From positions 1 to 6,130 of the forward strand of contig JAFANK010000191.1 of NCBI GenBank assembly GCA_019232725.1: 6,130 bases of DNA, given 5' to 3'. This document shows positions 1 through 5,205 of the stretch, piece by piece (positions within the stretch are counted from its first letter, which is position 1; each line of letters begins with the position of its first letter). The DNA is from Vulcanimicrobiota bacterium (GTDB lineage Bacteria > Vulcanimicrobiota > Vulcanimicrobiia > Eremiobacterales > Eremiobacteraceae). A program made the translations under genes and the position numbers. Under the pieces are notes generated by a model. That model had not been told where the DNA came from and searched no databases. It worked only from the letters and a program-made list of their open reading frames with translations.

Positions 1-738
1 GTCGTGAACAAGAAGGCTGACGTCATCCGCGTGTACTTCCCGCCTGACGCGAACACGCTGCTCTCGGTCGCCGATCATTGCCTGCGCAGCCGTCATTATG
101 TGAACGTCATCGTGGCTGGCAAGCAGCCGCAGGCGCAGTGGTTCGACATGGCATCGGCCGAGCGGCATTGCGCTGCGGGGATCGGCATACTCCCCTGGGC
201 CAGCAACGATCAAACGGGCTCACCGGATGTGGTGATGGCCTGCGCCGGCGATGTGCCCATGCTGGAGACCCTCGCAGCCGTGGATTTCTTGCGCACGCAT
301 TTTCCAAAACTGCGCATCCGCACGGTCAATGTCGTGGACCTTATGACCCTGCAGCCGTCATCCGAGCATCCGCATGGCCTCTCCGACGACGAATTCGACT
401 CCATGTTCACGGTCAGCGCACCGGTCATTTTCGCGTTTCACGGCTATCCCTGGCTCATCCATCGGCTGACCTATCGCCGCAACGGCCATGACAACTTCCA
501 CGTCCGCGGCTATAAAGAAGAGGGAACGACGACCACGCCTTTCGATATGACCGTGCTCAACGATCTCGACCGTTTCCACTTGGCCAACGATGCGATCGAG
601 CGCGTCCCCGGCCTGCGGGAACAAGCGGGCGAGGTGCAACAGCTCATCCGCGACAAGCTGCTCGAGCACACCCAGTATATACGCACGTACGGCGAAGACA
701 TGCCGGAAATCCAGAACTGGCGCTGGCCGTCGTCGTAA
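1..738 (+). CDS. xfp: Phosphoketolase (Xfp), C-terminal part, cut by left edge
   Basis: Thiamine-diphosphate enzyme that cleaves xylulose 5-phosphate (and often fructose 6-phosphate) with phosphate to acetyl phosphate plus glyceraldehyde 3-phosphate or erythrose 4-phosphate; cytoplasmic. The open frame enters from the left edge and ends in TAA at 736-738. About 245 residues are visible, roughly the last third of a family that is usually near 790-800 residues, so the ThDP-binding N-terminal and middle domains lie outside. The visible part reads as the phosphoketolase C-terminal domain without gaps: VRGYKEEGTTTTPFDM, AFHGYPWLIHRLTYRR, NVVDLMTLQPSSEHPHGL and VYFPPDANTLLSVADHC are near-signature strings. 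The GTG at 4-6 is an internal valine codon, not a start. Acetate kinase begins 4 bp after the stop, the usual partner that turns acetyl phosphate into ATP. Substrate range (X5P only or dual) cannot be judged from this part. The family call is very secure. Confidence 0.95.
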   Translation, partial: VVNKKADVIRVYFPPDANTLLSVADHCLRSRHYVNVIVAGKQPQAQWFDMASAERHCAAGIGILPWASNDQTGSPDVVMACAGDVPMLETLAAVDFLRTHFPKLRIRTVNVVDLMTLQPSSEHPHGLSDDEFDSMFTVSAPVIFAFHGYPWLIHRLTYRRNGHDNFHVRGYKEEGTTTTPFDMTVLNDLDRFHLANDAIERVPGLREQAGEVQQLIRDKLLEHTQYIRTYGEDMPEIQNWRWPSS

Positions 739-742
739 GCAC

Positions 743-1828
743 GTGCGGGTACTAGCCCTCGACAGCGGCTCATCCTCACTGAAGTATGCGCTCTTCGACA
801 TGCCCGCCGAACGGCGAATCGACGCGGCGACGCTTGAGGCTGCGAATGTGGGATCGCAGCGGTCAGCCGTGCAGGACGCGCTCGCCAAGATGCGAGCGCA
901 GCATCGGTTGCCCGACGCCATCGGCCACCGCCTCGTCTTTGGGGGACTGCACCACACGAAACCCGAGCGCGTCGGCCGCGCCCTGATGGAAGACCTCGAG
1001 CGTTTGTGCGCGATCGATCCCGTGCATATGCCGGCAGCGCTGGCGACCATGCGCGCAGCGCAGGAAGCGGTGCCGGAAGCCGCAGCAGTGGCGTGTTTTG
1101 ACTCGGCCTTCCATTGCGACATGCCCGAAGTCGCGCATCGCTACCCACTGCCGAGCAGCATCGATCCGGCGATACGACGGTACGGCTATCACGGTCTTTC
1201 CTATGAGTATGTCGTCGCCACGCTTGGCTTGCGCGGCCGCGCGATCATAGCACACCTGGGCAATGGCGCAAGCATGGCGGCGACGCGCGACGGGCGGCCC
1301 GTGGACACCACGATGGGATTCACGCCGCTGGGCGGCATGATGATGGGGACCCGGCCCGGCGATTTGGATCCAGGTGTGCTCGTCTATCTGCTCCGCAACG
1401 TTGCCTACACGCCGGCGATGTTGTCAAAGCTCTTGCACGAAGAGAGCGGGCTGCGCGGCGTGTCCGGCAGCACAGCCGACATGCGCGAGCTGCTGCTGCA
1501 AGCGCCGCACGACACGATGGCGCAGGCGGCCATCGATCTGTTCGTGTATGACGCGGCAAAGCAGCTCGGCGGACTCGTCGCTGTGTTGGGCGGCGTTGAG
1601 ACGCTCGTCTTCACGGGCGGTATCGGTGAGCATGCCTGGCAGATCCGCAAATCGATCTGTGACATGTGCGCATACCTTGGTGTCGTCGTCGATCCCGTGC
1701 GTAACGAGCAGCACGCGGCTGTGATCTCCCAGGAAGACAGCCGTGTTGTGGTTCGCGTCGTCAAGACCGACGAGAGCCTCATGATTGCGCGACATGTCGT
1801 AGCCATGCTCGGCGACACATCGCCCTGA
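743..1828 (+). CDS. ackA: Acetate kinase, short divergent form
   Basis: Converts acetyl phosphate and ADP to acetate and ATP; cytoplasmic partner of the phosphoketolase just upstream. The start is GTG at 743, because the family N-terminus aligns from there (VRVLALDSGSSSLKYALFD) and no upstream part of the frame resembles the family. The product is 361 residues against about 400 normally. By comparison with the Methanosarcina thermophila enzyme, the catalytic residues are present: R63 (R91), D120 in CFDSAFH (D148), H150 in YGYHGLS (H180), H171 in HLGNGAS (H208), R204 in MMGTRPGD (R241) and E344 in KTDESLMIAR (E384). LVFTGGIGEHA is the conserved nucleotide-site string. Odd points: position 7 is Asp where Asn is near-invariant, the GHRVVHGG motif reads GHRLVFGG, and about 28 residues are missing between K14 and R63. 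No strong Shine-Dalgarno is seen, so translation is probably coupled to xfp. A different short-chain acyl kinase activity is possible but less likely in this context. Confidence 0.92.
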   Translation: MRVLALDSGSSSLKYALFDMPAERRIDAATLEAANVGSQRSAVQDALAKMRAQHRLPDAIGHRLVFGGLHHTKPERVGRALMEDLERLCAIDPVHMPAALATMRAAQEAVPEAAAVACFDSAFHCDMPEVAHRYPLPSSIDPAIRRYGYHGLSYEYVVATLGLRGRAIIAHLGNGASMAATRDGRPVDTTMGFTPLGGMMMGTRPGDLDPGVLVYLLRNVAYTPAMLSKLLHEESGLRGVSGSTADMRELLLQAPHDTMAQAAIDLFVYDAAKQLGGLVAVLGGVETLVFTGGIGEHAWQIRKSICDMCAYLGVVVDPVRNEQHAAVISQEDSRVVVRVVKTDESLMIARHVVAMLGDTSP

Positions 1829-1865
1829 CAAGTAGAAGCAAGGCCGGCTCGCGAACCAAAAGCGG

Positions 1866-2633
1866 GTGGCGGAATCCAAGCGCATCCTCATCGTCGACGA
1901 CGAGCCGCAAATCGCTGAAGTGCTGGAGCAGTACCTGCTCGATGAGGGCTTTCTCATCGACAAAGCGTCGGATGGCATAAGCGCAGTCAGCGCATTTGCA
2001 GCTGGGCGCCCCGACCTCGTCATCTTAGATCTTAAACTTCCCGGCATGTCCGGTCTGGAAGCGTTTCACCAGATGCGGGCGCAGTCCGACGCGCCTATCA
2101 TCATGCTCACGTCGCGCAGCGATGAGGTCGATCGAGTGATCGGACTCGAGCTTGGCGCCGATGACTACATCACCAAACCTTTCAGCCCGCGAGAGGTCGT
2201 CGCGCGCGTGAAGACGGTCTTGCGCCGTCTTGCGCATGCGCAGGCGATGCAGCCGAATCCGACGGCACGACCGGCTGCACCCGCCGCAGCTCCGGAGCCG
2301 GTCCCTCCCGGACGGCTCACCGTCGGCGGCATCGAGATCGATCCCGACGAGCATGAAGTGCGCGTTGAGGGCCGGGAAGTCGAGCTCACACCCACCGAGT
2401 TCCGCATCCTTGAAGTGCTCGCGCACAATCCGGGTCGCACGTTCACGCGTACGCAGCTGCTGGACCGCGCCAAGGCCGAAAACCTAGACGTCTTCGATCG
2501 GACGTTGGACCGCCATATCGCCAACTTGCGTCACAAGATCGAGCCCGAGCCAGGCAACCCCATGTACATCCTGACGGTCTTCGGTGTCGGCTATAAGATG
2601 GCAAGAGCTCCACGAGGGAAGGCGTTATCATGA
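1866..2633 (+). CDS. OmpR/PhoB-family response regulator
   Basis: Two-component transcription factor, 255 residues. The receiver domain (about 6-121) has the acidic pair D11/D12 (ILIVDDE), phospho-acceptor D55 (VILDLKLPGMSG), switch residue T82 (IIMLTSR) and K104 (YITKPFSPRE), so it should be phosphorylatable. An Ala/Pro-rich linker follows (about 124-149), then an OmpR-type winged-helix DNA-binding domain (about 150-246) with ELTPTEFRILEVLAHNPG, a recognition-helix region FDRTLDRHIANLRHKIE and the closing hairpin VFGVGYKM. GTG at 1866 is the only start placing the receiver at the usual distance; its Shine-Dalgarno is weak. The gene lies 37 bp after ackA with no terminator seen between, so it may be cotranscribed with xfp-ackA. 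Its stop overlaps the kinase start (ATGA), so the two form a cognate pair. Targets cannot be read from sequence; the downstream hsp20 and usp are natural candidates (inference). Confidence 0.94.
   Translation: MAESKRILIVDDEPQIAEVLEQYLLDEGFLIDKASDGISAVSAFAAGRPDLVILDLKLPGMSGLEAFHQMRAQSDAPIIMLTSRSDEVDRVIGLELGADDYITKPFSPREVVARVKTVLRRLAHAQAMQPNPTARPAAPAAAPEPVPPGRLTVGGIEIDPDEHEVRVEGREVELTPTEFRILEVLAHNPGRTFTRTQLLDRAKAENLDVFDRTLDRHIANLRHKIEPEPGNPMYILTVFGVGYKMARAPRGKALS
2614..2622 (+). promoter_or_regulatory. Ribosome-binding site for the histidine kinase
   Basis: Purine-rich GAGGGAAGG ends 7 nt before ATG 2630, inside the 3' end of the response-regulator gene. It supports the start at 2630 and reinitiation through the 4-bp ATGA overlap. 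Confidence 0.6.
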
Positions 2634-3355
2634 ACGAGCGCGTGCCCATGGTCGAGCTCGTGCACGAGATGCGCAACGAGCTTGCTATCGCACGTGCGAA
2701 CCTCGAGGGACTGGTCGATGGCAAGTTCGCTCCCACCAAAGAGCGCTTGCTGGCGATCATCCAGGCCTTGGGGCAGCTGGAAGCGCTCGTCGAGGACATG
2801 CGCGTTCGCGACGTCGCCGTGGACATGCCGGCACGTCCGTCGCTGCTCGATGTCTGCGCGCTACTGGACCGCGAATATCGCTCCATCGAGCCGATCGCTC
2901 GCGCGCGTGGCGTGTCGGTTTCCATCCATCAGTGTCCGGTGCCGCTTGGTGAGTGCGTGCATTTCTATGGCGATGCCGCGCGCATCGGGCAGATCGTGAA
3001 GAACGTGCTCATCAATGCGGTCCGCTACACACCGCGCGGTGGTACGATCTCCGTCGACTGCACCCACGACGCAGACCAGCTCGAGATACGGGTGGCAGAC
3101 ACGGGACCCGGATTGGCCGACGGCGAGAGCGCGCAGATATTCGAGCCCGGCTTCCGTGGCGAAGCGTCACGAGGTACTGCTGGTTCCGGATACGGGTTGT
3201 CCGTTGCCAAGCACTTGGTAGAGGAGCAAGGCGGTACGATCGAGGCGGCGGCCGCATCGCCGCACGGTGCTGTCTTCACCGTCCGTCTCCCCGGCAGGGC
3301 AGGAGCCATGAACCACCTCTGCTCGGAGTGCCGGCTTCCGCACGCGCACCGCTAA
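2630..3355 (+). CDS. Soluble minimal sensor histidine kinase
   Basis: Cytoplasmic histidine kinase of 241 residues, probably phosphorylating and dephosphorylating the regulator encoded directly upstream. It is almost only a catalytic core: a short dimerisation/phosphoacceptor segment (about 5-60) with H-box VHEMRNELAIAR, likely phospho-site H12, then a HATPase domain (about 70-222). The ATP-site boxes are all present: N-box KNVLINAVRYTP (N125, N129), G1 box VADTGPGLADG (D157), F-box IFEPGFRG and G2 box GSGYGLSVAKHLVEEQGG. E13 and N16 after the histidine (HExxN) match the pattern linked to phosphatase activity in HisKA kinases. No transmembrane segment, PAS, GAF or HAMP region is visible, so the input is internal or comes from a partner protein. 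The C-terminal tail contains C231-x2-C234-x3-H238-x-H240, a possible metal or redox site not normal for the family. The HATPase call is very firm; the stimulus is unknown. Confidence 0.9.
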   Translation: MNERVPMVELVHEMRNELAIARANLEGLVDGKFAPTKERLLAIIQALGQLEALVEDMRVRDVAVDMPARPSLLDVCALLDREYRSIEPIARARGVSVSIHQCPVPLGECVHFYGDAARIGQIVKNVLINAVRYTPRGGTISVDCTHDADQLEIRVADTGPGLADGESAQIFEPGFRGEASRGTAGSGYGLSVAKHLVEEQGGTIEAAAASPHGAVFTVRLPGRAGAMNHLCSECRLPHAHR

Positions 3356-3392
3356 CGTTCCGAAGTCGCACTTGCAAATGTCGCATGCATGA

Positions 3393-3414
3393 GTGAAATG
3401 CGGCTTGCATTCAC
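3393..3414 (+). repeat. Imperfect inverted repeat upstream of hsp20
   Basis: GTGAAATGC (3393-3401) and GCATTCAC (3407-3414) are complementary apart from one extra A, with a 5-nt spacer. It lies 38-79 bp downstream of the kinase stop and 68-89 bp before the hsp20 ATG. It could be an operator or a small hairpin. It is not the CIRCE sequence bound by HrcA, and no T-run follows, so it is not a standard terminator. Chance occurrence is possible. Confidence 0.3.
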
Positions 3415-3434
3415 GTCTCGTTCACAGGCGCCCC

Positions 3435-3486
3435 GACAGCTTGCCGTATCATGGGAGCAGATGCTTGGAAAGGAGGCAGCCATGTC
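3435..3486 (+). promoter_or_regulatory. Possible RNA hairpin covering hsp20 RBS and start codon
   Basis: In the transcript, GACA (3435-3438) can pair with TGTC (3483-3486), and GCU(U)GCC (3439-3445, one U bulged) with GGCAGC (3475-3480). That gives about ten base pairs interrupted by small bulges. The paired 3' arm includes the last two G of the Shine-Dalgarno and the U and G of the AUG. A bulged, weak stem over the ribosome-binding site in front of a small heat-shock gene is the layout of ROSE-type RNA thermometers, whose key helix also uses a UUGC-type string. The loop is long (about 29 nt) with only a weak inner hairpin (GAGC/GCTT), so this is a candidate only. Confidence 0.3.
3469..3476 (+). 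promoter_or_regulatory. Strong ribosome-binding site of hsp20
   Basis: AAAGGAGG with a 5-nt spacer to ATG 3482 is the best Shine-Dalgarno in the window. It decides the hsp20 start in favour of 3482 over the in-frame ATGs at 3389, 3398 and 3461. Confidence 0.85.
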
Positions 3487-3958
3487 CACCACGCTTAGCG
3501 CCAAAAAGGAAGAGATCCGCCCGTTGTTCGACCGTTTCTTCGATATCGCGGATCCGTTCAGCGACCTGAGCTCCGTGCGCCGTACGATGAACTCGCTGCT
3601 GGATTCGGTGATGCTACCGGCTCCACGCCACGAGATCGTTGTGCCTGCCATGGATCTCTATTTCAAAGATGGGAGGTACACCATTGAGGTTGCACTGCCC
3701 GGCATCGACAAGAAGGACGTCGACATCGAGATCGAAGGCAATCGCCTTACAGTCTCCGGAAAGTTCGCCGCAGAAGAGAAAGATGCCGGCAAACGGTATC
3801 ATTATCGCGAGCTTCGCCGCGGCGGTTTCGTTCGTTCGATGACGTTCCCCGAGGACATCGACCCGGCCAAGGTGACCGCTGCGTTCGATAGCGGACTGCT
3901 GAAGATCGAGATACCCTCGCTGCGGCCTGCACCGACGCAGAAAGTCGCCATTAAGTAG
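3482..3958 (+). CDS. Small heat-shock protein, Hsp20/alpha-crystallin family
   Basis: ATP-independent holdase chaperone that binds unfolding proteins and forms large oligomers in the cytoplasm. At 158 residues from ATG 3482 it has a normal family length. The N-terminal arm (1-51) is amphipathic, with DRFFDIADPFSDL. The alpha-crystallin domain (about 52-146) starts at VPAMDLYFKDGRYTIEVALPG and carries the family strings VDIEIEGNRLTVSG, YHYRELRRGGFVRSMTFPEDID and DSGLLKIEIPS. The short tail ends in KVAIK, where V155-A-I157 matches the I/V-x-I/V anchoring motif used in oligomer assembly. It stands alone after a 126-bp gap from the kinase gene, so it probably has its own promoter; no convincing sigma-32 or CIRCE element is visible. 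Initiation may be temperature-controlled through the RNA structure proposed over its ribosome-binding site. Adjacent usp is a second general stress gene. The family call is very secure. Confidence 0.96.
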   Translation: MSTTLSAKKEEIRPLFDRFFDIADPFSDLSSVRRTMNSLLDSVMLPAPRHEIVVPAMDLYFKDGRYTIEVALPGIDKKDVDIEIEGNRLTVSGKFAAEEKDAGKRYHYRELRRGGFVRSMTFPEDIDPAKVTAAFDSGLLKIEIPSLRPAPTQKVAIK

Positions 3959-4012
3959 CCCCTACTGATGCGATGGGCACCGGCGCGGCCGGCGAGCTGG
4001 ACCGGGAACGAC

Positions 4013-4043
4013 GAGGCCGCGGACCGCTAAAGTTCGCGGCCTC
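4013..4043 (+). terminator. Strong GC-rich hairpin between hsp20 and usp
   Basis: GAGGCCGCG (4013-4021) and CGCGGCCTC (4035-4043) are perfect inverted repeats. Inner pairs G-U, A-U and C-G extend the stem to 12 bp (4013-4024 with 4032-4043) around the 7-nt loop CGCTAAA. It lies 54 bp after the hsp20 stop and 35 bp before the usp start. No T-run follows on either strand, so it is either a terminator of the U-tract-less kind or a structure that stabilises the hsp20 mRNA end or the usp leader. The stem is clear; its role is inferred. Confidence 0.45.
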
Positions 4044-4078
4044 ATCCGTCGAGCGCTCGCAAGAGAAAGAGGAAAGAC

Positions 4079-4549
4079 ATGTTTCGCAACATCATCGTCC
4101 CCGTCGATGGCTCTGAACCTTCGAACAGCGCGATAACATTTGCGCTGCGCATGGCGGGCGAAGAGCACGCGACCATCACCTTTGCGCACGCGGTCGAAGT
4201 GACGCGTATCATCGCCATGACGTCTGCCTCCGCGATCGGTCCCCAGTACGCGCTAGATGCGGCGCTCCAGGCGGGCCGCGACATCCTCGCTGAGGCCCAA
4301 GCGCAGGCCGACGACGCAAAGGTCAAGGCCACGACCGAGCTGTTGGAAGGCGATTGCGTCGGCTCGCTGCTCGAGCTGGCAGAGCGCAGGAAAGCCGATC
4401 TGATCGTGATCGGCAGCCATGGGCGCGGCGGTATCTCCCGCGCGATCCTCGGCAGCGTGGCCGAAGGTGTCCTGCGACGTTCGCCGATCCCGGTGCTCGT
4501 CACGCACGCACCGAAGAAGCCGGCAACCGTCACGCTCGTCGGCGTTTAA
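4079..4549 (+). CDS. Universal stress protein, UspA family (ATP-binding type)
   Basis: Single-domain cytoplasmic stress protein of 156 residues, the usual size for one Usp domain. It has the Rossmann-like alpha/beta pattern: first strand FRNIIVPVDGSEPSNSAI with D10, central helix EAQAQADDAKVKATTELLEG, then strand ADLIVIGSHGRGG. The ATP-binding motif G-2x-G-9x-G(S/T) is intact as G112-S-H-G115-(nine residues)-G125-S126, so it belongs to the nucleotide-binding (MJ0577-like) group. It is followed by the closing strand SPIPVLVTHAP. ATG 4079 is preceded by AGAGG (4068-4072) with a 6-nt spacer. It follows hsp20 by 120 bp across a strong hairpin, so the two may be separate transcripts of one stress locus. 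Usp proteins in general aid survival during starvation, oxidative or energy stress; the specific role here is unknown. Confidence 0.94.
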   Translation: MFRNIIVPVDGSEPSNSAITFALRMAGEEHATITFAHAVEVTRIIAMTSASAIGPQYALDAALQAGRDILAEAQAQADDAKVKATTELLEGDCVGSLLELAERRKADLIVIGSHGRGGISRAILGSVAEGVLRRSPIPVLVTHAPKKPATVTLVGV

Positions 4550-4564
4550 CCTTGCCGCCTTTTT
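4541..4564 (+). terminator. Weak candidate terminator after usp
   Basis: GGCG (4541-4544) can pair with CGCC (4556-4559), followed at once by TTTTT (4560-4564). A competing stem is CGGCAA (4521-4526) with TTGCCG (4552-4557). The gap to the convergent gene is only 17 bp, so a stop for usp transcription is expected here. The stem is short, which keeps confidence low. Confidence 0.35.
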
Positions 4565-4566
4565 GA

Positions 4567-5088
4567 TTAGAACGGTGTCGGCGTCGCGTTCGGCGTTGGG
4601 CTGGCTATTGGCGGTGGCGGCACGCGTGCGTGCTGCGCCGCCTGAAACGGCGCGCCGTTGAACGGCGTCTTGTCGATCGTGATCGTGCCGACCATGTCGG
4701 CGATACCGTCGATTTCGGCATCGATCTTGCCGATGACGGTATTGGGTGTGGCCTGAGACGCAACGTCCAGCGTGAGGTGGGTGCCGTCGCGCTTACCGTT
4801 GAGCACCCACACCGTCTTCTTGTCCTCGATCCACACGCCCGACACCGCGTTGCCAACATCTTTGAGCTTCATTGTCGAATACGATGGGTCGCGCCCCTCG
4901 AGTTGCAGGATGACGTCCCACGTGCCGTTGGTCACAGCCTCTGGCGCCATGTAGGGCGTGGGTGGATTGGTTGGAGAGGGAGAAGGCGACGGCGCGGGCT
5001 TAGCGATCGCAGGCGTCTCGGCATGCAGCGCCACAGCGGTCAAGGCCGCGAGGATCGCGATCGAGATGACACCGAGACGGATGCGCAT
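4567..5088 (-). CDS. Secreted protein of unknown function with Pro-rich tails
   Basis: I do not recognise a named family. The product has 173 residues. It starts with a clear Sec signal peptide: basic MRIR, hydrophobic LGVISIAILAALTAVAL, and a likely signal-peptidase I site after ALHA (A23). There is no lipobox cysteine, and the mature chain contains no cysteine at all. A Pro/Ser/Thr-rich linker (about 26-48, SPSPSPTNPPTP) leads to a predicted beta-rich domain (about 53-152) with alternating patterns such as GTWDVILQLEG, AVSGVWIEDKKTVWVLNG, THLTLDVAS and DMVGTITIDKTPFNG. The strand order GTWDV...MKLKD...VSGVW...LTLDV loosely recalls small lipocalin-like or substrate-binding beta domains (impression only). 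A second Pro-rich tail (PPPPIASPTPNATPTPF) closes the protein. Such linkers suggest exposure in the periplasm or at the cell surface. It stands alone, convergent with usp and divergent from the RNase HI gene. Confidence 0.8.
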   Translation of the reverse strand: MRIRLGVISIAILAALTAVALHAETPAIAKPAPSPSPSPTNPPTPYMAPEAVTNGTWDVILQLEGRDPSYSTMKLKDVGNAVSGVWIEDKKTVWVLNGKRDGTHLTLDVASQATPNTVIGKIDAEIDGIADMVGTITIDKTPFNGAPFQAAQHARVPPPPIASPTPNATPTPF

Positions 5089-5205
5089 ACGATGGAACAG
5101 GCCTCCTCGCCTGAGAGAGAACGGATGAAGTACCCGCTTGTGTTACGGGCCCCCAAACCCACAGACCTCCACTACGGCTGCGCGCCTCGTTTGCCATAGT
5201 CGCAG
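5089..5205. other. Divergent intergenic region
   Basis: This 117-bp gap separates two divergently oriented genes and must hold promoters for both unless one uses a promoter elsewhere. I could not find a convincing -35/-10 pair on either strand. A short inverted repeat CCCG/CGGG with a 9-nt loop occurs near 5132-5150. No open reading frame of note is present. Confidence 0.3.
5102..5108 (-). promoter_or_regulatory. Ribosome-binding site of the secreted protein gene
   Basis: Read on the minus strand, GAGGAGG lies 13 nt before ATG 5088. The match is strong though the spacing is long. No other start codon lies between, and the signal peptide begins exactly at this ATG. Confidence 0.6.

Noticed and set aside
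590..742. In-frame extension of acetate kinase starting at ATG 590
   Set aside because: It overlaps the end of phosphoketolase, has Cys/Arg/Ser-rich shadow-frame composition, and the family N-terminus aligns exactly from GTG 743.
358..1122. 254-codon open frame on the minus strand
   Set aside because: It lies antisense to two certain genes (xfp and ackA). Long antisense frames are expected at this GC content, and its translation matches nothing I know.
1829..1865. Possible terminator or promoter between ackA and the response regulator
   Set aside because: The 37-bp gap holds only a GCCGGC palindrome and no stem followed by T-run or recognisable -35/-10 pair.
1424..2047. 207-codon minus-strand open frame across the ackA/regulator junction
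   Set aside because: It is antisense to acetate kinase catalytic motifs and the receiver domain; treated as a shadow frame.
3404..3434. Sigma-32-like promoter (CTTGCA ... CCCC) before hsp20
   Set aside because: The spacing is too long and the -10 half is incomplete. No CIRCE element was found either.
3389..3481. Longer Hsp20 starting at ATG 3389 (or 3461)
   Set aside because: The strong AAAGGAGG at 3469-3476 points to ATG 3482, which also gives a normal Hsp20 length. The extension has no family similarity. ATG 3461 has only a modest GGGAG upstream and would place the strong site inside the coding region.
5002..5009. GCGATCGC octamer, as in the cyanobacterial HIP1 repeat
   Set aside because: I noticed only this single copy, and it lies inside a coding region, so it gives no evidence of HIP1-like enrichment or cyanobacterial origin.
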